Positions 35,801 through 47,800 of a DNA stretch of 64,000 nucleotides are shown one piece after another. The notes beneath the pieces were generated by a model. It worked only from the letters and a program-made list of their open reading frames with translations, did no database searches and was not told the DNA's origin. This DNA comes from Malaya genurostris. Lineage: Eukaryota; Arthropoda; Insecta; Diptera; Culicidae. Within the stretch, counting starts at the first letter, position 1, and the number at the start of each line of letters is the position of its first letter. The stretch is taken from the NCBI RefSeq assembly GCF_030247185.1, contig NC_080570.1:8157161-8221160 (forward strand). The letters run 5' to 3'. The position numbers and the translations under genes are program-made.

Positions 35801-38800
35801 CGATTCCGGGCCAGTTCAAATTTCGTTTCAGCAGTAATTTTTTCGCAAATTTTCATGTCTGCTATTCCATTCATCAGCTTTTTTACATTCACTCTGTTCT
35901 TTCGTTGGATACTGGTAAAAGTTAATTTCTTCTTGAAAACTGAAAAAACGTCTATAGTTAGAAAACAAAACAGATCATTCAGCCACATTTGCTGGAAATT
36001 ACCCAGTATTTGTCGATTGATCGACATTCCGGGTAATACGGAGGATTCACTAGCTTGCGGTTCAACGGTAGTACACGCTTTTTCAGACATTTTTTCGATG
36101 CGAACTTGGAATGTGACGAATGGTTCCGTTTTCAGACTGCAACTGCAAATCGCTTGCCAAATCATGGTCTTCATTGCCAACTTGACGACGGCAAACACTA
36201 ACTTGAATTTTCCCGTCCCGATGTCAAACTTTTGACCGGGAAACTGCTTAAATTGTAGTTCGAGGTATGTTTGGTCATCGATCAAAGTGCAGCTGTTGGG
36301 TTTCGTCAAAATAAGGTCGTGCCCGTTTTCTGGTCACGGAACTCTGCTTCAAGTGGCGGTTCTGCTCCTTTCCTGGCAAAAAAGGATGCGTTTTTTATGC
36401 GTTTTTTGCGCGGATTCCCAAAACTACGTGTTTTTTACGTGGATTTCCGAAGTTCAGCGGTTTTTAGTGTAAAGTTGTCCGTTTTACTTGTTCTGTTTTA
36501 GAAATGCATGAAACGTCGTTTTGGTTTTATCCCTAATCTCTTTTAAGTAAACTTCTAAGACATTTGGAATCGAAAAAAATGGATTACCGGAAATCTCAAT
36601 ATTTTTCGAAGTCTAAAATAATTTTTTATGGATTACACCAGGTCTGGACGTTTCATGCATTTCTATGCGGATTTCCAGATACGCGGTTTTTCACGCGGTA
36701 AATATCCCCCGCATAAAAAAGACGTCAGTGTGTTTCAATGGAATCAGTCGTTTGGGATTGATTTATTGGTCCTAAAAAGAACCGATCAATCATCGAAAAG
36801 AACCGATCAGAATCATTACCTCGTTGTTTGTTTCAGCGATGAGTTTCTCGTTAAAATAAAATCTTCTTCCTTGGTGCCTTCTAGGGGCCTACAAACAGGT
36901 AGTCACTGGGGGCCATATCCGGTGAATATGGTAAATCCGGCAGCAATTCGAAGCCCAATTCCTAGCAATTCCACTACGGTTGCGAGTGACTTGTGACACG
37001 GTGGTTTGTCTTGGTGGAAGAACATTTTTTGAATTTCTCACTCGATTTTCACAATCTCAGTTCCAAACGAACAGTTTCTTAGTCCCATTGCCTGCTTTAA
37101 TTTCTCCGAAACGGATGCACGGTTCCGCAAATACCGTGTGAAGTGTGTATAAAATTGCAATCCGTCATTTAGTGATAATCGAAAAAAAAAAATTTTCCTA
37201 TTTTTAGGTTTTATTAGTAGCTGGCCAAACGAACGAATTTCAGTTATATCGCTTCCCAATTCCCGGTTCCGAATTTACCGGAAATAGTGGTCAAAAATTC
37301 AAAAACGGAACTCTCATTTTCTCAAAGACGGATGAGTCGATTTTCACAGTCAAACAACTGCTAAAATATTGACTGTCGGCAGTCAAATTTGACTGTTGAA
37401 GTCATTTAACTGTGAATAGTGTGATTACATTACCAGGTCAAATATAAACTGCCGATCATTACTGGTCTGTGTCAGATGGCTAGTCTGATCGTAGCTTCAG
37501 GTTCAAATAAAAGGTTTTACGGTCTCATAGACTGCTATTCACTCTTGTTCGGATCCGACTTCCGGTTCCGGTTTGTTGCGGTTTGTACGATTCTCACGGA
37601 AAGGATGTCCAGTCGACTGACGACCGCTTTGACTCCGGAGTGTAGTGATGGATCCAGGTTTCGTCCATTGTCACACATCGTCGCAAAAAAAAATCGGTTT
37701 ATTTCGGCGAAACTGCTTCAAACAGCGCTTGGACTCGATGATGTCGTTTTTTGGTCCACCGTAAGCAAACGCGGCATCACTTTGACAATTGCTTCCACAT
37801 AGACAAATGTTCATGCAAAATAAAATACACACTGCCGATATCTCACGCAATTTTGATTCGGTTTCCGGTGTAATTACATCACTTGGCCGGCCGGAGCGTT
37901 CAGCATCTTCAGTGTCAGTTCGAGCACGTTCTAATTAAGCATACCATCGAAAAATTGTTGTTTTTGATGTTATTTTTTTGAGTCCCCGTAGCACTTTTCA
38001 AGCCTTTATTGCGCTAGCACTGTTTTGCCGTGAATACGACTTACTTCGCTATGTGGCGCCTTTTCAAAATTTACCCTGTACAAGACTGGGCAGAACTTTA
38101 TCGCAAATATCTCTTGATGTACTTAACTTAACAAATTTTTTTTCTACAAGCTATCGGAAATATGATCAGGAATTTGTGATTAAATTTTTAACAGTGTGGG
38201 ATAACCGTAAATAACTGAGAAACAAAATTTTCTGAAACTTTTGGAAATAATGGAGGAAATTCATCATGCTTGTTTGCCTTTTTCGCACCCGGACGACGGT
38301 TTTTAAGTAGTCAGGCACATATCAGTTCCGATTATTAGAGATGTGCGAAACAGCTCACATTGGTGAGCAGCTCCGAACCGATCAGCTCACCAAAATGAAC
38401 CGATTCGATGTATCAGCTCATCAGCTCATTTAGATTGAACTGATGGTTAATTTTGTGACCCGTTTTTCTTGTGCCATGAGAAGTAAGAGTTCTTACTGAT
38501 AATGTCTCATTTAATCCGTTGAAGAAGAATAGATGCAGGCATGGAAGAAATAACGAAACTTGGTGCAAACATTTCTTCTCGAAGATCCGTTCAGCTCGCA
38601 TCTTATTCCTCGCTTCACAATGCGGCGAACTGGGTAGCAAATGAGTGAGCTGATGAGCTGCGATTCTTTTAAAAAGAGCTGTGAGCTGTCAGCTCACTTT
38701 TATGATTCGATTCATTGGAACAGCTCAGGAGCGAATTGCCCATCTCTACCGATTATCTACTGGACAAGTATAAAAGGTAAACACTGTATTGGAAATCGTT

Positions 38801-41800
38801 CATTTCTTCTAGTGCTTCAGCCGGAACTGGATGTACAGGTGAGGTTCTCTTACCAACATGGGTTAGAACAAACCAAGTATTAAACCTCAAACGCTCAGGT
38901 CGTGCTTTCGTTTGGACTTCAACAGTCGGGAGGAGAATTTAGTTTCAATTTTTTTTCAGGAACTTAGTTCCAGAATACAAGTTTAGAATTCAAAGCCTGC
39001 ATGTTGGAACTGGATCCCGGAACTGAATTCCGTTTCGAAACTGTAGTTGAAGAACTTAATTGCAACTGAATTCTGAGCCTGTTCTAAGTTCTGAATTTAG
39101 TTCTTGAACTCAGGTAAAAGCAAAGCCTTGGTATCACATTTCTGTAGTGGAATTTCACATTCTGTTTCAACAGACTTCGCAGCCGATTCAGAGTGTATAG
39201 AACCATTGCGTGGCTGGTGCTACGATCCTACTGACACTACGAACCCTTCCAGTTCGGGGCTCGAACATACGACAATTGTTTTTTTTTTAGACCAGTGCCC
39301 TATGCATTGAACCACCAACTGGTAATCTCAGGTCGTCCTTAATTCCTGAATTCTTCGAACCGGTTCTTTTTAGAACCATTATCATATTCCCAAAGAACTA
39401 TGCGAAATTCGAAAGTAAGAAGAAAGCGTTTCAGTTTAGATCGTATTCACGACATCCAGTTATGTCTCTGACATTACACACCCGTACTTTTTTTTAATTA
39501 AATAGCAATGATTGTTTTGAAACTATTAAGACTAGCGTCACTTCAATCACTGTAACTTGTGGATCAAACATCATAGTCATGCAATTTTGATTGGTATCTT
39601 TTGAAAGTTGGTATGCATGAAAAATAATACGGATATTCTGTTGGAACGCAATTTATGTAGCAATGATCCACTAGTTATTTCTGATCTGTGTCATCACAGA
39701 GATCGAAGTGATGCTCGGTCTTATGTCTGGTAACATTGATGTAAAATATTCTAGCTTGTAATCTTGCTCGAGGAACTTTTTGACTCGTAATTCGTAAATT
39801 GACTGAATTTTACAAGAACGATTTGAATATACCTTCCAAGCAGACTTCGATCTCAGAACTTCTGAGATCTAAAGTTACACGATTTTTTCCTACGCGTGTA
39901 AGACGAATTCACACCAAAAATGGAAATAAAGTGGAAAATATAATTCTGTCATCTTGTCTGTCTAATTTTGTCATCTTGTCGGTCAGTACGGGAACAAACA
40001 AACAACAAACTCACCTGTGAAATAGCAACCAAATCTTCGGTGTCGATCTGCGGCAGGGCCAGCTGTTGCACCGCCAGATGGAAGGAGCTGACCGAGATGC
40101 AGGCCATGTGCTTCGGGCGTACCTTCATCTTGGTCAGGAACCGATCGACCAAGTTAATGGCCGCGAACAGGACGTCATTCGGCAGCTCGTACCAGACCTT
40201 GAGGCAGCGCAGCACGTGTGCGGCGCCATCCCGGGTACCGATGGTAATTTCGCCATTCTATTTTGTTTTCGGAAGGGCAGGGACAAACAGAGAAAATAGA
40301 AGAAAAAAATGTGTGTTAATGACCACTGGAAAGTTTGTAAACAATTACGGCACATTGTCAGTTGACGGGGGATAATATCGTGCGGATTTAGAGGGGGAGG
40401 ATGAAGCGAAGAAGAAAAAAACAATTTATTTTTAGGTGTTATTTAATCTACTAAAAATATGAAACTGGTTAGTGATCGTTGCTTCATCGCCGATCATTTG
40501 TCCCCGATGAGGAAGGAAAGGATTATCCGGGGGAAGGTTAAGGGGTAACAGCTTCTCTCGTACGCGCTACGCTATGAGCATAAATAAATCCTGCAAATGT
40601 GTGCGTTTGCTTTAAGAGCTTTGGCAAAAATTCTACATCCACTTCATTTTTAGCGTCATGTACTAAAAGCGAACCGACGAGAAATGCTCGAGTGGGTGCG
40701 TTATTATTATTATTATTATTACATACCCACCCCTGCTTTAAAAGTAGACACACGACTTAGCCACTGCTCGAGTGGTTTTCTCGAACGAACCATTACCCAC
40801 CAAGTCGTCGAACCAGTATTTGGTATTTCGCTAGCTCGTGCAAACGCAGCAGCATCGCGACACGCTCGGTGTGTGTAGTATTTTTGACATTGAATTTCGG
40901 AATTTCATTAAGGCATTCGACGAGCCAGCCACCACACCACCACAGTCGCGGTAGGAGTATGGTGTTTGTTGCAAAGCTGTGTAAATTTTTCTGTACAAGA
41001 TCGATGCTTGTTTTGCTCGTTGTTGACTAGGGAGGGCTAAACAACAAGTGTAGCAAGTTTCTCTGAGTACTGTGGTAACGAGACTAAACACAACTTTTAC
41101 TTTCTGGAAAAATCGCCTTAGCAGATCAAGGATTGGCGAATCCGCCATTCCCTTTTAATTGTATATTTTAAAGATGATGTAGCGAAAGTTTCGTAAGGTT
41201 GACCAAAAATTTCCAAATATAAACTGAACAGGATAGAAAAAACCCTCTCTAAAAACTCAGCCGCTTGGCAAATTTTCTGCACTCACAACTCATGTCACTT
41301 GACAGCACATCTGTGTTCCAGCTGGATGCGCCCAGTCGGCCAGTTGACAGTCAACCCAGTCTGATGGAAAATGATGATGACCAGGCAGGCGTGACGGATA
41401 AAGAGACACGCAGCAGTATCATTAGAACCGTTTCGTTTTGCCACCTTTGCCGAGGCGAACTTTTCCAGCGCGAAACAACGAAATGTCAGCGAACGTGATC
41501 TCATTCATATGTAAATTGTTTCGTCTATTGTTCTCGTTGGTTCGGTTGGTTGGCAAACAAAGCCACCGTTGTGTGCTGCTGTTCGGTGAACGAGTTGATA
41601 TTAATTAGGGCTGCTTGCTTTTGCCGGCTGTAGCGAAATCAACGGTACCGCTGTAATGGAACCGAAATCCGTTCCAGTTGTACTGGCAGTAGACAGCGAT
41701 GTGTAAATTTAAATACAATGTCCATTCCGCGCGATTGTTCTCCCACGGCAGGTCGACAGAAATAATGACCATAATTTGGTGCCGCCTGTAAGAGGTCATT

Positions 41801-44800
41801 ACGCTAGAAACCTTTGCTTGTAGTTTGAAGAAAACGACCGATAAATGGTTCAAAAACATCAGACCTAGACATTCCGGCTCGTCTTGGCAGCTAGCAAGCA
41901 AGAGGGAAACGCTGCCGCGTCCGTTTTGCTCCCTTTCTACAACTGCGCCTGGAGGTCTATTATCGTCTGGAAAAGCACTTCACAATCGCGTCACTTTTGC
42001 TGCGATAAGCCTCGGAGTGCGCAGTACACAAAAATCGCAAATAAATAGCTCGAAATACAATGGTCGACAGACGGATTCAGACAGGGCTATCTGCTGTTTC
42101 AAACCGGACAAATACGTATTGATTAAGCATTTGTACGCTTGCCGATAAGTTCACGAATGACCGGACGAATCCTGCTGATTGCTAGCAGAGAACAGCACTT
42201 GATAGGCTTTGGCACGCTCGGGTATCATTATTGATAGCCGTGCTTCAGTTGTTTGTTTTTTTTTCTTCAATTTTTCTTTGTCTCGACCTGTTTGGACTAA
42301 CGGTTGAACTCGAAACCGAAAATATTCATCATTGTGGTGAAATCGGAACTATGTCGCTGTTTTGCGATTATTCTAAAAATAGACGATTCGCTCACAAAAT
42401 AAAGGCAGAAGCTGGTGATACGCTGAAATACAATATCCTCGACCCAGTGTGCTGACTGTGGGTATTGTTTAAGTTTTGTTTTGTTACAATTCGACAATTT
42501 CCAAACAAGCCGTGAGAGTTGCTGTACTTGAGGGAACAACATATCACGTGATTCGCAGGTGATCCTCATTCATGGGGAAGTTCGTTGATTGTCATTGTCG
42601 CACATTGCAATATATCGAATTCTACTCTCCAATTCCGGAGAATATATTCTTCCCTGGAAAGTAAACTTTACGGTATTATTATACACTCTGTTATTTAAAA
42701 CTTGTTCTCAACTGCAAATCGCTTGCCAAATAATTTCTTTTTAGTTATCTTATCAGTAATAATTGAAATATTATGGCCATTTCTTCGAGTCGGGCTACGT
42801 TACTTGAAATGCTCAAGATTTCCTTAGGATTGATGAACAGATTCTTTCGAGTTCAAATCCAAATGAATTGAATATATCACTGTACGTGGTCGCATGGCAT
42901 CGACGAAATCTTATTAAAGTTCTTAAGATGTGTAAAGCTTCGTGTATCTGTATCCCGAATTACTTTCCGATTTTTTTCTCTTCTTCTGCCTAACAGTAGT
43001 TCAATATTTCTCGATTGTGAATAAGAGAATGCCTTTTTTCAGACACTTTATTAACTCTGTTAATGAAAACTTGAGTTTTTTTGTGCGCAACTGCAAATTG
43101 CTTGCAAAATCAGATTTTTTTAGTTATCTTCTTAGCAATAAATGAACTATTGCGATCATTTCCTCGAGTCGAGTTACGTCTGGAAAACTACATACATCTT
43201 TTCCAACAGATTGCATCCTCGGTACTTCGTGACAACTAGCTCTATATAGCTTCCGTTATCGTTTTTCACCCATATAGCCATCTGGTTTTGATCCAATACA
43301 CAGTTTGGCTGCTTGCTGACAAAATAAAAACGATAGCCTTCATGTAACGCATCCTTCGGGTGGTATTTTTAGAGCTATATCTCCTTCCAATGGTTCTCGG
43401 TTATAGTTTGGCAAGTCATTTATACTGAAATCAAAGAATTGCACTGTTGAGGTCTTGCATCGTTGAAGTTTCAAGCTGCTGACTTCTTGCAGTTTTGGAC
43501 AGTTGTAGTCTCTGGCTGTTGGAATTATCCGTTCGCGAACGGTCCAAAAGTTCTTATCGAAGAACAAATGAACTGTAGCTATTCATTGAATAATGATAGT
43601 TCTCTGTTGTTTTCAATAGAATTGGAAGCAACCGAATTCTTTGAAAATGTTTACAAAAATAACTGCGCAATTTCGCAATGGTTGCACTTCGAGGAATCTG
43701 ATGGAACTTGCATGCCCTCACGACCTTTGAAAATGTTTACAAAAGAGAATAATTGGAAGAAATATTGTATTGGAATGTTGAAGTTCTAAGTTATTGGAAT
43801 CTTAGAGTTTTTGGCTGTAGTAATTTTAGTCTCTAGGTCTAGGACTTTTGTAGACCTAAGCTATTCGGAGTTTTGGACTATTAGCGTCTTGACCTGTTGA
43901 CATCTGGGGCTGTTGAAAGTTTCTACTGTCCGGTGATTTGGAATGTTAAAGTTTTGAACTGTCGAAGTCGTGTGCTATTTAGAGTCTTGGACTGATGAAG
44001 TTCTAAGCTATAGGAATTTTAGAATCTGAGGAAATCTCTGACTGTTGGAATCTTGCGTTGTTGAAACCTCGCACTGAAGCCTAAGGCTCTTTAAGTCTTA
44101 AGATATTCGTAGTCTTGAATTGTTAGAGCTTTGAATTGTTGAAGTCTATGATTTTATAAGTTTTGAGTCTTGAGTTTTTAAACCTTGAATTGTCGAAAAC
44201 TTGGACTGTTGAAGTCTAGGACTTTAGTAGTCCTAGGCTATTTGGAGTGTTAGGCAATTGAAGTTTTGAACTGTTGGAATCTGAAGCGGTTGAATTTTGA
44301 TAAATGGTGTTTTGGAGTGTCGAAGTCTTGAGCTATTTGGAAGTTTAGAGTCTTAAGCTATAGGAATCTTGAAATATCTGGCTGATGGAATTATCGGCTG
44401 TTGGAGGTTCGGACTGTTAAAGTTTTGAACTTAAGGTAGCGCTTCGCCGTGGTCACGGGAGTTCGCTGCCTATCCCGGGGTTTCACGCACTTTACCCAAA
44501 ATTGTGAGAAAACGGTAAAGAAAACGGAAATTCCAAGAACATACGATTCTAGATAATTAATTTTTCTATCGATTCGTATATAAACTGTGCCTGATAAACG
44601 TTTTTATCGAAAGATTTCGTGCGAGTTTTAAAAATAAACGAGTTTTTCCTTATTCTTTCGCACGCACACAATGTCAACGCATGCATTGGGGTGTGAAAAA
44701 TGCCACATGCGGTAGACGCTAACAACATTTCTTTTGTTTTCGTTGTCCGTTCTCTCTGTGTAAACGTTGAATAAAGATGAATAGAAAATGTAAGTAAGTG

Positions 44801-47800
44801 TTACCACTTTGTAAAATAATTTCTATTCATGTTTCAGTAGAACCAGAAATCAGTAATGATTTTCATCGCTACTAGCTTTCAAGCTTTGTTGAAAACGTAG
44901 CACATCCCTACATATGCGAGTTGTTTATAGCGAGAAATGGAAAAAAGAAAACAAAAGGTTTAACAAAACTCGCACGAAATCTCGCGAAAGAAAAGCTTTC
45001 TAACTAATATTTTTCGCCAAATGCATAGTAAAATCATTTACCTACAATCGTATGTTTTTGATTTTTCGTGAATCGGGTTAGTATTGGAGAAATTTGCAAT
45101 TTAGAGTAAAATTTCGGCGACAAAGCAAGAGGAAGCAGTGAGTTGTCTCGCTTCGACTTGACCACGGCGAAGCGCTACCTTAAGTGTAAGACTTTTCAAG
45201 CTTTATGATATTTGTATATTTTTTTAGACTTTTGAAGTCTATGATTCTTGATGTTTTGTCTTCGACTGTCCTAAACTATTGGTCTTAGAGTTTTGGACAG
45301 TAGAAATCTTCGGTTGTTAGAAACTTCATCTGTTGGAGTTATAAATTGTTGAAGTCTAGAACTTTTAGTATAAGTTCTTGAATGAAAAATTGGTAGTCTT
45401 GGAAAGGACAATTTTTCAACTTAGCAGAATGGGTTTGAAAGCCCTCACATATACTACCAAAGAAACCCAGTAAAAGACGACGAGAACCAAAAAATTAAAT
45501 AGAAATACGATATCAGAGACAATTTAAATCATGATAACAAAATCACCCGCTATTTATGGTTATCTCATCCTACTCCACACATCACGAGTTGCTGAGAATA
45601 TTTTCATGGAGCAACAATTATATTGTTACGTTCATTACAACACGAGATATTCGCAACCAAGCTTGATCAAGTCTTGTCCTGGGTAAGTCTTGAAAAAACG
45701 CCCCATAAATGAGAAGACGTTATTCACGTTCAAAAACGTTTCTCGATAAACATCGAGGAAAGGACGCAGATTCGTGCGCCACTCGTGAAGCGTCCCTCGA
45801 TAAAATAGTATAAAATGAAGATAATCCGTTGCAGCAATCATTGGCTTGTAACGTATCGTTTTAACCAGTTTTCGATAATTAATTCCCGTCTCCATTAAAT
45901 CTGCTCTCGTTACAGATCATTTTCCCTTAAACAACACACTCGCCTGCGTTGACTCGCGACATGACTGAAGAGAAAAAAAACTGGTTCTCCGCGGTTTAGC
46001 TAGACACCAACCATAGAAGGGGATAATTCGAAAAAACAACCCCTCTGCTGGTTAGCCCGGGAATCGCACAAAAAAATGCGAAAATATAGAACGTCCCAGA
46101 ACAGCTGCCAGTCGGTTTGCTAAGTGCCTTGATTGAATGTAAATTCACCTATGATAGAATGAAACTAATTACGTGACAGGCTACAGAGAGCAATGAAATA
46201 AAAAAAAGCCGGAGCGAATATTCATCAAGTCATCATCACCGTCACCGGTTAAGTGAGTTGAGTTCGGTGATTGGCGGCGTATCAGGCGTAATACGGCAAA
46301 CTCATCGCCACTGATTGAAGACCAGCTATAAACAGATAAACACAACGGCGCAAACGATCGATTTTGGAAAACATTTGCGAAATTAATTTGAACGCAGCGA
46401 GAAAAAAAAAACAGTGGCTTCTTATCGCACTTTGGGGTGGTGGTCTTTCGCCGTCGGTCAGGTGATGTTTGTGGAAAAAATAAATGCTTAATTATGTTGA
46501 AACGAGTTCGAATAGCCGAGTCATGGACTGTGCCTCACAAAGCCTACATAATCTTCTATTTATTTTCAACGATTGCTTAACTCCAAATTATAAATGTTTG
46601 AACTTGAATAATTTATTTATTTCCATTTTTTGGTTATGACCCTAAAGTGAAACTAGGTCGCATCATTCACACCGACTTGAATGTAGGAGTTTTATCAAAC
46701 AGATTTTCCCGCGGATTGAAGTTTAAACATTATTTTTAACCATCAATATGATATTTAGAAAACAACTATAATAAAAGGCTGTGTAAGATGATTTAGAAAC
46801 AACTATCATAAAAGGCTGTATAAGAACGATTTAAATATTAATATCACTACAAACTTTCATCAATAAAGGCGGAGCTAACGTCAGCAAAAATACTACAAAC
46901 AGTATTTTTATATGGAGACTTTTATTGTTGACTCCAATAGAATTACTCCAGAATATTGTCCTAGATAGAGAAAAGCAAAGACATGTCAAAAGAATTCTTG
47001 TTTGAAAAAAAACTCAAAAATCTAACTGACGACGTTATGTATAGTTCTTGAAAACAATTTTATGAAATGCAAAGCTACCCATTCCATACTCATGCGATGG
47101 GCAATAACGCTAAATAATATATATAGCACCAAAGTATCGACTCGGTATCGGTATCCCTATTGAGCACTACTACTTTACGAAATTAGAGATGACTATTTAT
47201 TATTGGCACGCTAGAGAACAGTTTAGAATCGATTTATTAGCCCTAAAAATGACCAAAAGTGTTAAATTTTGTTCAAAGCTTCTAGTTAGAGAAAACCAAT
47301 CACGCCGTCATGAGTGTTCTCATGCTATTTGAAATTAATACAAAAAGTACTCAACGTTTGGAGCATGATTTTTGTTGGCACCTTCATTATAGCACGCTAA
47401 TGATCAAGTTTAACCCATTCTTTCACATGCCTATTTTACAAGGTATTCTATACTAAAGTAATACATATTCACGTCAAAATTGGTAAACATCAGAAATTGT
47501 CCGTAGAATAAACAATGCTCACTTTCTGTCATAATGTTGATAGAATCCGATTGTTTAGCGTTACGTGGTTTGCAAATTAATCATCAATTTTCTTCAAACG
47601 GTCGTTGTATCCTATAGAAAAAGTTCAGTAAATTAAGCAATCATAGACTCGGCAGCTCACACAGAACACACGTTACGTTAAACTTAGGGACAAGATCCCG
47701 ACAACAAAACGGAGCAGTCGTTTTGCGTGGAAGGGCACCGCAACCGGTTTCGGTTTCAATGGTGCCATGCTATTTGTCATCGTATGTACGCTGTGCCCTC

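Noticed and set aside
39968..40424. + strand and longer - strand frames around CycG exon 2
   Set aside because: Shadows; only the cyclin-box frame has splice sites and homology.
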